From: Algibacter sp045066735
GTDB lineage: Bacteria; Bacteroidota; Bacteroidia; Flavobacteriales; Flavobacteriaceae
Direction: 5' to 3'
Assembly: GCF_045066735.1 (NCBI RefSeq)
Contig: NZ_JBISHH010000025.1
Span: 434,001 to 498,000, forward strand
Length of the DNA stretch: 64,000 bases
The position numbers and the translations under genes were made by a program. The notes beneath the pieces are model-generated. The model made no database searches, was not told the origin of the DNA, and was given only the letters and a program-made list of their open reading frames with translations. This document shows, piece by piece, positions 33,173 through 42,513 of the stretch; positions within the stretch are counted from its first letter, which is position 1, and the number at the start of each line of letters is the position of its first letter.

Positions 33173-33811
33173 GTACTTCAGATGTTCTAATTCGGTTATG
33201 TTTTTTATACGTTTTGAGTTGCCATGTTTAATAAAATAAAGATTATCGGTTACCTCTATAATATGCCTATATAAGTGATCGGTAATTACGATAGCTTTAT
33301 ATTTCTTTTCTTTCAAAATCAACTTTTTAAGAATTTCAATATTTATGGGGGATAGGTGAGAAAAAGGTTCGTCTAGTAAAACCAATTCAGTATTACTTTT
33401 CAAAATACTATAAGTTTCAATTAATCTTCGTTCTCCCCCAGATAGCTGCCCTATTTTTCTATTTTTATAATGACCAAAAACTTCAAAATGAGTGGTAAAT
33501 GTTTTCCAAGACAGTTTAAAAATCTTAAAAATAGTTTTTACTTTTAAATGTACAGGAATAAAATGGTGTTGTGGTAAGTAGGCCACAAGCTTTGTTTGGT
33601 ATAGCGGTATTAGAATGGGTTTATTATCTACCCTAATTAGTTTGTATTTAGGTGTTAAACTACCAAATATAATGTTTAATAAGCATGTTTTTCCACAACC
33701 ATTGCTTCCTAGTAGTCCTGTTATTTTATTGGTTTCAGCTTTAAGGTAAATGCCATTTAAAATACGTTTTTCTTTAAAGTAAAGTTCAATATTATCAATT
33801 TCAAAAATCAT
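33149..33811 (-). CDS. ABC transporter ATP-binding protein
   Basis: 220 residues. Walker A is GLLGSNGCGKTCLL (about residues 32-45), the signature is LSGGERRLIE (about 125-134) and Walker B is LVLLDEPFSHLSP; the switch His is in VITDHLYRHI. It is a stand-alone ATPase, with Cys and Thr in unusual places of the P-loop but all catalytic residues kept. Its ATG overlaps the stop of the 95-residue membrane protein by four bases (ATGA), so the two are translationally coupled and likely form one transporter. The substrate is unknown. Confidence 0.87.
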   Translation of the reverse strand: MIFEIDNIELYFKEKRILNGIYLKAETNKITGLLGSNGCGKTCLLNIIFGSLTPKYKLIRVDNKPILIPLYQTKLVAYLPQHHFIPVHLKVKTIFKIFKLSWKTFTTHFEVFGHYKNRKIGQLSGGERRLIETYSILKSNTELVLLDEPFSHLSPINIEILKKLILKEKKYKAIVITDHLYRHIIEVTDNLYFIKHGNSKRIKNITELEHLKYLNSSSFN

Positions 33812-34095
33812 ATAAATTCTTTTAAAACTAAAAGAAAAGGAAGGCTTAAAATAAAATCGATAATAAAAATATAGAAAAAAAGTTTAAAAGTAGAAAGGCC
33901 TAAATTTTTATAAAATATTAATTTTCGCTTAGCCTTAGTTTCATTCATTAAATACCACAAAAAAGCAATCAAAACTAATTTTATTAAAAATATAGGAATT
34001 ATACTATAGCCAATAAGTGAGAAAAATATATTCAGTCCAAAAGACCATAACATATATGGCCTATAAAATATAAATAAAGCAGATAATTGTTGCAT
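33808..34095 (-). CDS. Small membrane protein coupled to the ABC ATPase
   Basis: 95 residues with three hydrophobic segments (about 18-32, 36-50 and 71-88) and a basic loop NETKAKRKLIFYKN between the second and third. It is too small for a standard ABC permease but is encoded directly upstream of, and overlaps, the ATPase gene. It may be a minimal membrane anchor or one piece of a split permease. No family is recognised. Confidence 0.65.
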   Translation of the reverse strand: MQQLSALFIFYRPYMLWSFGLNIFFSLIGYSIIPIFLIKLVLIAFLWYLMNETKAKRKLIFYKNLGLSTFKLFFYIFIIDFILSLPFLLVLKEFI

Positions 34096-34164
34096 AGTAT
34101 GGCTTATAACGAAAAATAATGCAAAATATTTTTAAAGTTATACGAGTTCTACGTGATGTAGTCA

Positions 34165-34193
34165 TTGAAAATTCATAATTTATTGTATTTTTG
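34165..34193 (+). promoter_or_regulatory. Promoter of prfA
   Basis: TTG at 34165-34167 and TATTTTTG at 34186-34193 are 18 bases apart, matching the Bacteroidota -33/-7 pair. The ATG is 21 bases downstream. Confidence 0.6.
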
Positions 34194-34214
34194 ATATCCA
34201 ATTAAATAAGGCAG

Positions 34215-35291
34215 ATGTTAGAGAAGTTACAAATAGTAAAGCAACGTTTTGATGAGGTTAGTGATTTAATTATCCAACCCGATATTATTACAGATCAAAA
34301 GCGTTACGTTGAGCTTAATAAAGAATACAAAGACTTGCGAATCCTTATGGATAAGCGTGAGGAGTATATAGAGTTTACAAATAATTTAGCTGAAGCTGAA
34401 GAAATAATTGCAGATGGTAGCGATGCCGAAATGGTCGAAATGGCTAAGATGCAAATGGAAGAAGCTAAAATTGGCATTCCTAAGTTAGAAGAAGAAATAA
34501 AAGTACTTTTAATACCTAAAGATCCTGAAGACTCGAAAAATGCGGTAGTAGAATTACGTGCCGGAACCGGTGGCGATGAAGCGAGTATTTTTGCTGGAGA
34601 TTTATTTAGAATGTACAGTAAATATTGTGAAGGTAGAGGCTGGCGAGTAGATACTGTTGATTTTAGTGAAGGAACAAATGGAGGTTTTAAAGAAATTCAG
34701 TTTGAAGTTTCGGGTGAAGATGTTTATGGAACCTTAAAATTTGAAGCCGGAGTTCACCGTGTGCAACGTGTACCACAAACAGAAACTCAAGGACGTGTGC
34801 ATACCAGCGCTGCAACCGTAATGGTATTTCCAGAAGCGGAAGAATTTGATGTTGAAATTAATCCAAAAGAAGTTAGAATTGATTTTTTCTGTTCGTCTGG
34901 ACCAGGTGGGCAATCGGTAAATACAACCTATTCAGCGGTACGTTTAACTCACATTCCTACAGGTTTAGTGGCGCAATGTCAAGATCAAAAATCGCAGCAT
35001 AAAAATAAAGAGAAGGCCTTTAAAGTATTACGTTCTCGTCTTTACGAAATGGAATTGGCTAAGAAGAACGAAGCCGATGCTGCAAAACGTGGTAGTATGG
35101 TGTCTTCTGGAGATCGATCTGCTAAAATTAGAACTTATAATTACTCGCAAGGTCGTGTAACCGATCATAGAATTGGGTTAACACTTTACGATTTGTCTAA
35201 TATTGTGAATGGAGACATTCAGAAAATTTTAGATGAATTAATGTTAGCTGAAAATACGGAGAAGTTAAAAGCTAATACAGATATAATCTAG
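34215..35291 (+). CDS. prfA: Peptide chain release factor 1
   Basis: 358 residues. The GGQ loop that enters the ribosomal peptidyl-transferase centre reads SSGPGGQSVNTTYSAVRLTH (about residues 230-249). The preceding segment GTGGDEASIFAGDLFRMY and the sequence HRVQRVPQTETQGRVHTSAA are typical of release factors. It ends translation at UAA and UAG. It has its own promoter and terminator and is followed by pyrF, an arrangement common in flavobacteria. Confidence 0.96.
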   Translation: MLEKLQIVKQRFDEVSDLIIQPDIITDQKRYVELNKEYKDLRILMDKREEYIEFTNNLAEAEEIIADGSDAEMVEMAKMQMEEAKIGIPKLEEEIKVLLIPKDPEDSKNAVVELRAGTGGDEASIFAGDLFRMYSKYCEGRGWRVDTVDFSEGTNGGFKEIQFEVSGEDVYGTLKFEAGVHRVQRVPQTETQGRVHTSAATVMVFPEAEEFDVEINPKEVRIDFFCSSGPGGQSVNTTYSAVRLTHIPTGLVAQCQDQKSQHKNKEKAFKVLRSRLYEMELAKKNEADAAKRGSMVSSGDRSAKIRTYNYSQGRVTDHRIGLTLYDLSNIVNGDIQKILDELMLAENTEKLKANTDII

Positions 35292-35295
35292 TATA

Positions 35296-35344
35296 AAAAT
35301 CAGGATGTTTTAAGTAAATAACTTAGAATATCCTGATTTTTTTT
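35296..35344 (+). terminator. Intrinsic terminator after prfA
   Basis: aaaatcaggat (35296-35306) pairs with atcctgatttt (35330-35340), with an inner TAAGT/ACTTA stem and eight T in a row at the end. It separates prfA from pyrF. Confidence 0.8.
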
Positions 35345-35412
35345 AAATAGTAAATATGATTTTTTTATAAAATAATCATAAAAATATCCCTTTAAATAAG
35401 CTTAAAGCAAGA

Positions 35413-36225
35413 ATGACTACAAAGCAACTTATTGAACAGATTAAAATAAAAAAATCCTTTTTATGTATAGGTTTAGATGTGGATTTAAACAAAATCCCGC
35501 AACATCTTTTAAAAGAAGAAGATCCTATTTTTACTTTCAATAAAGCCATTATAGATGCCACACATCATTTATGTGTTGCCTATAAACCAAACACGGCATT
35601 TTATGAAGCTTATGGTATTAAAGGTTGGAAATCTTTAGAGAAAACGATTAAGTATTTGAATGAAAATTATCCTGAAATTTTCACCATTGCCGATGCTAAA
35701 CGTGGTGATATTGGTAATACAAGTACCATGTATGCAAAAGCTTTTTTCGAAGACTTAGCATTCGATTCTGTTACTGTAGCTCCTTATATGGGTAAAGATT
35801 CTGTAGAGCCTTTTCTGGCTTTTAAAGATAAGCACACCATTATGTTGGCCTTAACTTCTAATGCTGGAGCTTTCGATTTTCAAACCAAAAATGTAGAAGG
35901 GAAAGAACTTTATAAACACGTTTTAGAAACCTCTAAAACTTGGGAAAATAGCGATAACTTAATGTATGTTGTTGGAGCGACAAAAGCAGAGTATTTCGCC
36001 GATATAAGAAAAATAATTCCAAATAGTTTTTTGCTCGTTCCTGGAGTTGGGGCTCAAGGCGGGAATTTGCAAGATGTTTGTAAATATGGCATGACGGAAA
36101 CGGTTGGTTTACTAATTAATTCGTCAAGAGGTATTATTTATGCATCGTCTAATAATGATTTTGCTCAAGCAGCAACTCAAGCAGCAGAAAAACTTCAACA
36201 AGAAATGCAAGATATTTTAAAGTAA
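35413..36225 (+). CDS. pyrF: Orotidine 5'-phosphate decarboxylase
   Basis: 270 residues, the longer type 2 OMP decarboxylase. Motifs are FLCIGLDVDLNKIP, FNKAIIDAT, YKPNTAFYEA and the catalytic DAKRGDIGNTSTMYAKAFF with the Asp-Lys-Asp network; LVPGVGAQGGN binds the phosphate. It makes UMP, the last step of de novo pyrimidine synthesis. Confidence 0.95.
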   Translation: MTTKQLIEQIKIKKSFLCIGLDVDLNKIPQHLLKEEDPIFTFNKAIIDATHHLCVAYKPNTAFYEAYGIKGWKSLEKTIKYLNENYPEIFTIADAKRGDIGNTSTMYAKAFFEDLAFDSVTVAPYMGKDSVEPFLAFKDKHTIMLALTSNAGAFDFQTKNVEGKELYKHVLETSKTWENSDNLMYVVGATKAEYFADIRKIIPNSFLLVPGVGAQGGNLQDVCKYGMTETVGLLINSSRGIIYASSNNDFAQAATQAAEKLQQEMQDILK

Positions 36226-36243
36226 AAAATAATATATTTTTTT

Positions 36244-36280
36244 AAGCAGCCATTTTTATAATTATAAAAGTGGCTGTTTG
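36244..36280 (+). terminator. Intrinsic terminator after pyrF
   Basis: CAGCCA and TGGCTG enclose an AT hairpin (TTTTATAA/TTATAAAA), giving a long near-perfect stem, followed by a short T-rich tail. It marks the boundary between housekeeping genes and the carbohydrate locus. Confidence 0.8.
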
Positions 36281-36477
36281 CATTTTATATATTTTACAAT
36301 ATCAAAAAAAGCTTATGGAAAACATAATTAGCTTTTAGCAGAGCAAGTCTTCTCAACCTTCATTAGAAAATACTCATAATTTATGCTTAAAGAACACTAG
36401 TTTATAGTTTCGATTTAATTAAAATATGATCTTGCAGTTTAATTACTGAATAGAGTAAGTTTTAATCAAATAGAGGT

Positions 36478-38982
36478 ATGAGAGTTGTATTAAGTTTTAT
36501 TGTTTTACTATGGGTTGGGCTAAGGGCCTGTTATGCTCAAGAAAATACGGGTTTTAAATTATGGTACAATGCGCCAGCTTCAAATTGGAATGAAGCGTTA
36601 CCTTTAGGTAATGGGCGTTTGGGAGCTATGGTTTTTGGCGACCCTGTAAATGAAAACATTCAATTAAATGAATTAACACTTTGGGCAGGTGGACCACATA
36701 GAAATGATAATCCCGATGCTAAGGAGGCTCTTTCCGAGGTTAGAGAATTACTATTTGATGGAAAGTACGATGAAGCTCATAGGTTGGCTAATAATGCGAT
36801 TATTTCAAAAACATCACATGGAATGCCTTATGAAACCGTTGGTAATTTAAGGTTGAAGTTCGAAAATCATGATAATTTTTCAAATTACTATCGCGAATTA
36901 GATATTGAAAAAGCGGTGAACACTACTAGTTACGAGGTGGAGGGTGTGAAATATAAGCGTGAAATTTTCACTTCATTTACCGATCAGGTTATTGTTATGA
37001 TACTCACGGCTGATAAAAGTGGAAAAATTAGTTTCACGGCTAGTATGGATCGTCCTGAGCCAGCAAAAGTTTCTCTTTTTACTGAGAATAATAATGTTTT
37101 AGTGATGACAGGCTATGGTAGTGATAATAAAAACAAAAGATTACCAAAAGGAACCGCGCCAATTAAAGGAGCTGTAGAGTTCGATTCTAGAGTGAAAATT
37201 GCTACAGACGGCGGAAAAATAACGTCAACAAATAATCAATTAGAAGTTTTAAAAGCAAACAGCGTTACGTTATATATTTCTATAGCAACAAATTTTGTAG
37301 ACTATAAAGATGTTAGTGCTAATCCTCATAAAAAAGCAGCAGATTATATCGCTCAAGCGGAAAAGAAAAATTACGAGCAGTTAGTAAAAAATCATTCTAA
37401 TTTTTATCAGAAATATTTTAATAGAGTAACACTCGATTTAGGTAACTCTGAGGCATCTAAAAAACCAACCGATGTTCGAATAAAAGAGTTTAGCACGGAG
37501 TATGATCCGTCATTGGCGGCTTTATATTTTCAATTTGGTCGCTATTTATTAATTTCTTCCTCGCAACCTGGTGGACAACCATCTAATTTACAGGGATTGT
37601 GGAATAATCTATTATCACCACCATGGAAAAGTGCTTATACCGTAAATATTAATACACAAATGAATTATTGGCCCGCAGAGGTGACTAATTTAGCTGAAAT
37701 GCACGATCCATTAATTCAAATGGTTAAAGATTTATCGCAAACAGGACAAGAAACCGCTAAAGTTATGTACGGTGCCGATGGTTGGGTAACACATCATAAC
37801 ACAGATTTATGGCGAATTACTGGGCCTGTTGATGGTGCAACTTGGGGTATGTGGACCACAGGAGGAACGTGGTTAACTCAGCATGCATGGGAGAAATTTA
37901 TGTTTAATGGAAATTTAGATTATTTAAAATCTGTTTATCCTGCTATGAAAGGCGCATCACAATTCTGCTTAAGCTTTTTAACGCCAGAACCAGAAAATGG
38001 ATGGTTAATTATTACCCCAACAATTTCTCCAGAACATGGGCCAAGTACACGTGCGAAAAGTGTGAATATTGAAGCTGGAACTACTATGGATAACCAATTG
38101 GTTTTCGATATGCTTACTAAAACCATTAACGCTGCTCAATTGTTAAATGTAGATGCCGATTTGGTAAAACAAATGCAAGCGACTTTATTACAATTACCAC
38201 CAATGAAAGTTGGGAAGCACAATCAACTGCAAGAGTGGATGCAGGATTTAGACGATCCGGAAGATAAGCACCGTCACGTATCACATTTATACGGATTGTA
38301 TCCTTCAAATTTAATTTCACCTTACAGAAACCCTGAGTTATTTCAAGGTGCTGAAAACACATTAATTCAAAGAGGAGATCCATCTACAGGGTGGTCTATG
38401 AACTGGAAAATTAATTTATGGGCACGTTTACTCGATGGAAATCATGCTTATAAATTAATGGGCGAACAGATTAAATTAGTAGGTCGGCCAGATTCTCCAA
38501 AAGGAGGCGGAACATACGCTAATATGCTAGATGCGCATCCACCATTTCAAATTGATGGAAATTTTGGGTTCACTTCTGGTTTAGCAGAGATGTTAGTGCA
38601 AAGTCATGATGGAGCTATACATTTAATTCCGGCTTTACCAGATGTTTGGAAAGATGGAGCGGTTAAAGGGCTTAGAGCAAGAGGTGGTTTTGAAGTAAAA
38701 GATTTAGAGTGGGAAAATGGCCAGGTTGTAAAAGTGGTTTTAAAATCTAAGCTTGGAGGTAACTTACGTATTCGCGCTTATAATGAATTAAAACTTCAGA
38801 ATGGAAAACAATTAAATCTGGCATCTGATGAAAATGTAAATCCGTTTTATAAACTGCCAGAAATTAAAACACCATTGGTTTCTAAATCGGCACAATTAAA
38901 AGAATTATCTTTAAGATTAAGTTTTTTATATGATATTGAAACAACAGCAGGTGAAGAGATTGTGTTAGTAGCAAAAAACTAG
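36478..38982 (+). CDS. GH95-family glycoside hydrolase (alpha-L-fucosidase/galactosidase)
   Basis: 834 residues with a signal peptide ending near CYAQ. The N-terminal beta domain begins FKLWYNAPASNWNEALPLGNG, the GH95 start. The (alpha/alpha)6 domain contains NINTQMNYWPAE (Asn390 and Asn392), the SPEHG loop with Glu519, and FQIDGNFG with Asp693. These correspond to the Asn pair, Glu acid and Asp described for GH95. The family removes alpha-1,2-linked L-fucose or alpha-L-galactose by inversion, in the periplasm or outside the cell. It is the first gene of the carbohydrate block. Confidence 0.93.
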   Translation: MRVVLSFIVLLWVGLRACYAQENTGFKLWYNAPASNWNEALPLGNGRLGAMVFGDPVNENIQLNELTLWAGGPHRNDNPDAKEALSEVRELLFDGKYDEAHRLANNAIISKTSHGMPYETVGNLRLKFENHDNFSNYYRELDIEKAVNTTSYEVEGVKYKREIFTSFTDQVIVMILTADKSGKISFTASMDRPEPAKVSLFTENNNVLVMTGYGSDNKNKRLPKGTAPIKGAVEFDSRVKIATDGGKITSTNNQLEVLKANSVTLYISIATNFVDYKDVSANPHKKAADYIAQAEKKNYEQLVKNHSNFYQKYFNRVTLDLGNSEASKKPTDVRIKEFSTEYDPSLAALYFQFGRYLLISSSQPGGQPSNLQGLWNNLLSPPWKSAYTVNINTQMNYWPAEVTNLAEMHDPLIQMVKDLSQTGQETAKVMYGADGWVTHHNTDLWRITGPVDGATWGMWTTGGTWLTQHAWEKFMFNGNLDYLKSVYPAMKGASQFCLSFLTPEPENGWLIITPTISPEHGPSTRAKSVNIEAGTTMDNQLVFDMLTKTINAAQLLNVDADLVKQMQATLLQLPPMKVGKHNQLQEWMQDLDDPEDKHRHVSHLYGLYPSNLISPYRNPELFQGAENTLIQRGDPSTGWSMNWKINLWARLLDGNHAYKLMGEQIKLVGRPDSPKGGGTYANMLDAHPPFQIDGNFGFTSGLAEMLVQSHDGAIHLIPALPDVWKDGAVKGLRARGGFEVKDLEWENGQVVKVVLKSKLGGNLRIRAYNELKLQNGKQLNLASDENVNPFYKLPEIKTPLVSKSAQLKELSLRLSFLYDIETTAGEEIVLVAKN

Positions 38983-39133
38983 AAATTAGAGTAATAAGCA
39001 AAATTAGGAATAGTTAATTAATGCTCTAGCTTGGTTATTAGTCGAATTAATAAAGTTATTCATGAAAAATATATAAACTTTATTGGGTTAGATAAATAAT
39101 TAAGTTAAACCAAATATTAATAAATTATAAAAA

Positions 39134-40789
39134 ATGAAATCATCAAAAATTGCATTAAGTTTTACTTTTCTACTTTTTACACTTTTAATGTCGGCCCAAG
39201 AACAAGGAGAAATTACTATAGAGACCTTGCTAAACGAAATGGTAGATAGAGAAGCTGTAGCAAGTTTTCCAACAACTAATTTTAGATTAAAACAGGAAAG
39301 CAGCTATAACCGAGCTTCAACGAGTCCAAATGAGACTGAGGGTTGGTTTAATAACCATGATTATAACAAAGAAGAGAAAGAAGAAGATCATAATTATATT
39401 AGAACAGAGGAAACAAATGGTGAAAAAGAATGGGTACTCATGGACCATATAGGACCTGGTGCTATCGTTCGTACTTGGATGCCGTTTTTAAGTGCCGAGG
39501 AGCCTAATACTGATATTATAATAAAGGTGTATTTAGATGGTAGTGACGAACCCGTTTTAGAAGGCAATATGCTTGGTTTGTTAGATGGAACGGGACTAAT
39601 CCCATATCCTTTAGCACATCAGTCATTACGATCTGCGGTATCTTTTTTTCCAATTCCTTTCGCTAAGGGATGTAAAATTACAACGAGTAAAAAACCGTTT
39701 TTTTATCAATTTACTTATAGAGCGTATGATGATTATACTCCAATAAAAACCTTTACAAAATCAGATTTTGACAGAGCTTTACCTTTAACCAAAGAGATTG
39801 GCAATTTGTTGTTAAACCCAAAAAATACAGATGTTGGTAAAACGATCTCACTATCGGGTAAAATAGGTTCTAAAAAAGAAAAATCTGTAGCACTAATAGC
39901 AGGTAATGCTGCAATAAAAGAACTGACTTTAAAGTTAGACGCTTACAAAAATCCAGAAGTAACACGAACTGTAGTTTTAAAAATCGAGTTTGATGGTGAG
40001 CAAACTGTTTGGTGTCCAATAGGAGATTTTTTTGGAGCAGGAATTGGTTTAAATCCTGTTGAAGGTTGGTACAGCTCAGTTGCAGAAGATGGTATTATGA
40101 CCTCTAGATGGGTGATGCCATATCAAAAATCAGGAAAAATTTCTGTAGTTAATCTCGGGAAAAAATCTATAAAAATTGATTTAAAAGCAACGGTTGGTAG
40201 CTGGAAATGGAATGCCGATAGTATGTATTTTAATGCGGCATGGAATGGACAATATCCTTTGGCTACGCGTCCGTTTTCAGATTGGAATTATGTAACGCTT
40301 AAAGGTCGAGGTGTTTATGTTGGAGATGCTTTAACTATTATGAACCCTGTGAAAAAATGGTGGGGAGAAGGCGATGAAAAGATTTATGTAGATAACGAAG
40401 ATTTTCCCTCAATATTCGGGACAGGAACAGAAGATTATTATGCCTATTCTTGGGGAGGGAAGAGCAACGATTTTTACGAGCATCCTTTTCATGCACAACC
40501 AAGAAGTAATGTATATAATAAGTTAAATAGAAAGCCGAAAACAGTTAAAGGAAAAAACACTTCAGGATATAGCACAGAAACCCGAACACGTGCTTTAGAT
40601 GTGATGCCTTTTAGCAGTTCTTTAAAGTTAGATATGGAAGTTTGGAGCTGGACAGATTGTGATATGGGGTATGGTGTTGGTGTATATTGGTATGGTGATA
40701 AACAAACAACATCAAACCGAGTTCCAAACATAAAAGAAGTTTTAAATGTACCGCCTTTACCTAAAAATTTTCCGAATAATAAAGAATAA
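39134..40789 (+). CDS. DUF2961 (GH172-type) secreted glycosidase
   Basis: 551 residues with a signal peptide (LLFTLLMSAQ). The DUF2961 marks include EGWFNNHDYN, VLMDHIGPGAIVRTWMPF and WMPYQKSGKISVVNLG-type beta strands, and the C-terminal FGTGTEDYYAYSWGG. DUF2961 proteins were assigned to GH172, which act on alpha-arabinofuranosides or fructofuranosides. Here it is flanked by GH95 and sulfatases, so it probably trims pentose or hexofuranose side branches; the actual sugar is not known. Confidence 0.88.
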   Translation: MKSSKIALSFTFLLFTLLMSAQEQGEITIETLLNEMVDREAVASFPTTNFRLKQESSYNRASTSPNETEGWFNNHDYNKEEKEEDHNYIRTEETNGEKEWVLMDHIGPGAIVRTWMPFLSAEEPNTDIIIKVYLDGSDEPVLEGNMLGLLDGTGLIPYPLAHQSLRSAVSFFPIPFAKGCKITTSKKPFFYQFTYRAYDDYTPIKTFTKSDFDRALPLTKEIGNLLLNPKNTDVGKTISLSGKIGSKKEKSVALIAGNAAIKELTLKLDAYKNPEVTRTVVLKIEFDGEQTVWCPIGDFFGAGIGLNPVEGWYSSVAEDGIMTSRWVMPYQKSGKISVVNLGKKSIKIDLKATVGSWKWNADSMYFNAAWNGQYPLATRPFSDWNYVTLKGRGVYVGDALTIMNPVKKWWGEGDEKIYVDNEDFPSIFGTGTEDYYAYSWGGKSNDFYEHPFHAQPRSNVYNKLNRKPKTVKGKNTSGYSTETRTRALDVMPFSSSLKLDMEVWSWTDCDMGYGVGVYWYGDKQTTSNRVPNIKEVLNVPPLPKNFPNNKE

Positions 40790-40811
40790 TAGAAAAGCAA
40801 GATTGTAATTC

Positions 40812-42377
40812 ATGAAAAGTATCGAGATATTTTCTAAACTAATTTTGGTCGTTCTCGCTCTATTTTTGATAGGGTGTAAATCGAATGTGAACTCTAGTGA
40901 AAAAATATCCACTAGTGATACTACCAAACCCAATATCATCTTTTTAATGACAGATGATCAACGTTGGGATAACATGGGTTGTTATGGTAAACCAGAATTC
41001 AATACGCCTAATATCGATAAGTTGGCCAAGCAAGGTGTTATATTCGATAAAGCTTTTTATGCAGTTGCCATTTGCATGCCTAGTAGAGTAACCATGATGA
41101 CTGGCCGCTATAACTCAAACCATAGAGTAGGCTTTGTTGCTCCAGACGATTATACGTTATCACAAACAGATTTTAATAAAAGTTATCCTGCAATATTGAA
41201 AAATGCTGGTTATCGTACTGGTTTTATTGGTAAGGTTGGTTTTACGGTAAGTGAAAAAGCAACACGACCAAGTACTCCTAAAGCGCATTTTTATAAAGAG
41301 CATATGGGAAGCATATTCGATTTTTTTGCAGGAAGTGAAACACACGATAGAAATGGTATGATTACTTGGCCAGAGGAGGATCAAGAATTAAAGAATATTT
41401 ATAAAGAAGGACGCGAAAATTCTGGACGAACCCTGAGAACAGGGGAAGCTATGATGCGTTTTTTAGATACACAACCGGCAGAACAACCGTTTTGTTTATC
41501 GGTAAGTTTCTATGCGGTTAAGCACGATAACAATAAGGATATGTATATGCCATATTTTGAGCAGTTCAAAGACGTGAATATGTCGGTGCCAGAAAACTGG
41601 GTAGAGGGTGATAACCCCGATTTACCTGAAGTTGTAAAAGAAAATGCGCGAGGTGTATATTTACATCGTCAACGATCTTCAACACCCCAAATGTATCAGA
41701 GGCTTGTGCGTCGTTTTGCAACTCAGGGTTATACTGTGGATGAACAAGTGGGCTTTTTGGTTGAGAAATTAAAAAAGAAAGGCCTTTTAAATAATACGAT
41801 TATTATTTATACTAGTGATAATGGTCGTTTTCAAGGTTCTCACGGCTTATTTGATAAATGCCTTTTATATGATGAGTCTGTTAAAGCGCCTCTTATTATT
41901 TACGATGGAAGAGTACCAGAATCAAAACGTCAACGTCGTGAAGAAGCACTAATATCTTCGGTAGATATAGCTCCAACAATTGTGTCTATGGCAGGTATAG
42001 AACCGCCAAACAGTATGCAAGGTAAGGATATCAGCGGTGTAATTAATCAAACAGAAGACTTATCTAAATGGCGTGATGCTGTTTTTATGGAAGATTTGTT
42101 TTTGGTAGATATGTTTAGAGCGCGATATAAAGAAAATGCGAATGAAATTAATCAAGCTTTGATAGAATCAAATAAATCTTACCGAAGTAGAGGTGTACGT
42201 ACAGCACATTGGAAGTATATTGTTTATTATGAACACAGCCCTAAAATAGAGGAATTGTATAATACGGATAATGATACCGTAGAACAGAATAACCTAGTGA
42301 ATAACCCAAAATATCAAGATGTTTTAATAAAATTAAGACAGCAAACAGAAACATTGTATCAAAAAGCGATTCAGTAG
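40812..42377 (+). CDS. S1-family sulfatase (lipoprotein)
   Basis: 521 residues. The leader ends FLIGCKS, so lipidation at the Cys near residue 22 is likely. The metal-binding FLMTDDQRWDNMGCYG is followed by the sulfatase signature CMPSRVTMMTGRY. Cys88 is the residue converted to formylglycine by a maturase, which is not in the window. A later DNG motif (YTSDNGRFQGSHG) supplies another metal ligand. It hydrolyses sulfate esters from a glycan. It starts 22 bases after the GH172-type gene. Confidence 0.95.
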   Translation: MKSIEIFSKLILVVLALFLIGCKSNVNSSEKISTSDTTKPNIIFLMTDDQRWDNMGCYGKPEFNTPNIDKLAKQGVIFDKAFYAVAICMPSRVTMMTGRYNSNHRVGFVAPDDYTLSQTDFNKSYPAILKNAGYRTGFIGKVGFTVSEKATRPSTPKAHFYKEHMGSIFDFFAGSETHDRNGMITWPEEDQELKNIYKEGRENSGRTLRTGEAMMRFLDTQPAEQPFCLSVSFYAVKHDNNKDMYMPYFEQFKDVNMSVPENWVEGDNPDLPEVVKENARGVYLHRQRSSTPQMYQRLVRRFATQGYTVDEQVGFLVEKLKKKGLLNNTIIIYTSDNGRFQGSHGLFDKCLLYDESVKAPLIIYDGRVPESKRQRREEALISSVDIAPTIVSMAGIEPPNSMQGKDISGVINQTEDLSKWRDAVFMEDLFLVDMFRARYKENANEINQALIESNKSYRSRGVRTAHWKYIVYYEHSPKIEELYNTDNDTVEQNNLVNNPKYQDVLIKLRQQTETLYQKAIQ

Positions 42378-42513
42378 TGCTACCAATTTATTATTACATG
42401 AATTAGTCAATTGTTATTAAAAAGGAGAAGGAAGATTTATAACCGAACAAAAATAACTGGTCAATTTTAGAGATGAGGTTTTATTCACTATTTTACTAGT
42501 AAATTTAAAATAG

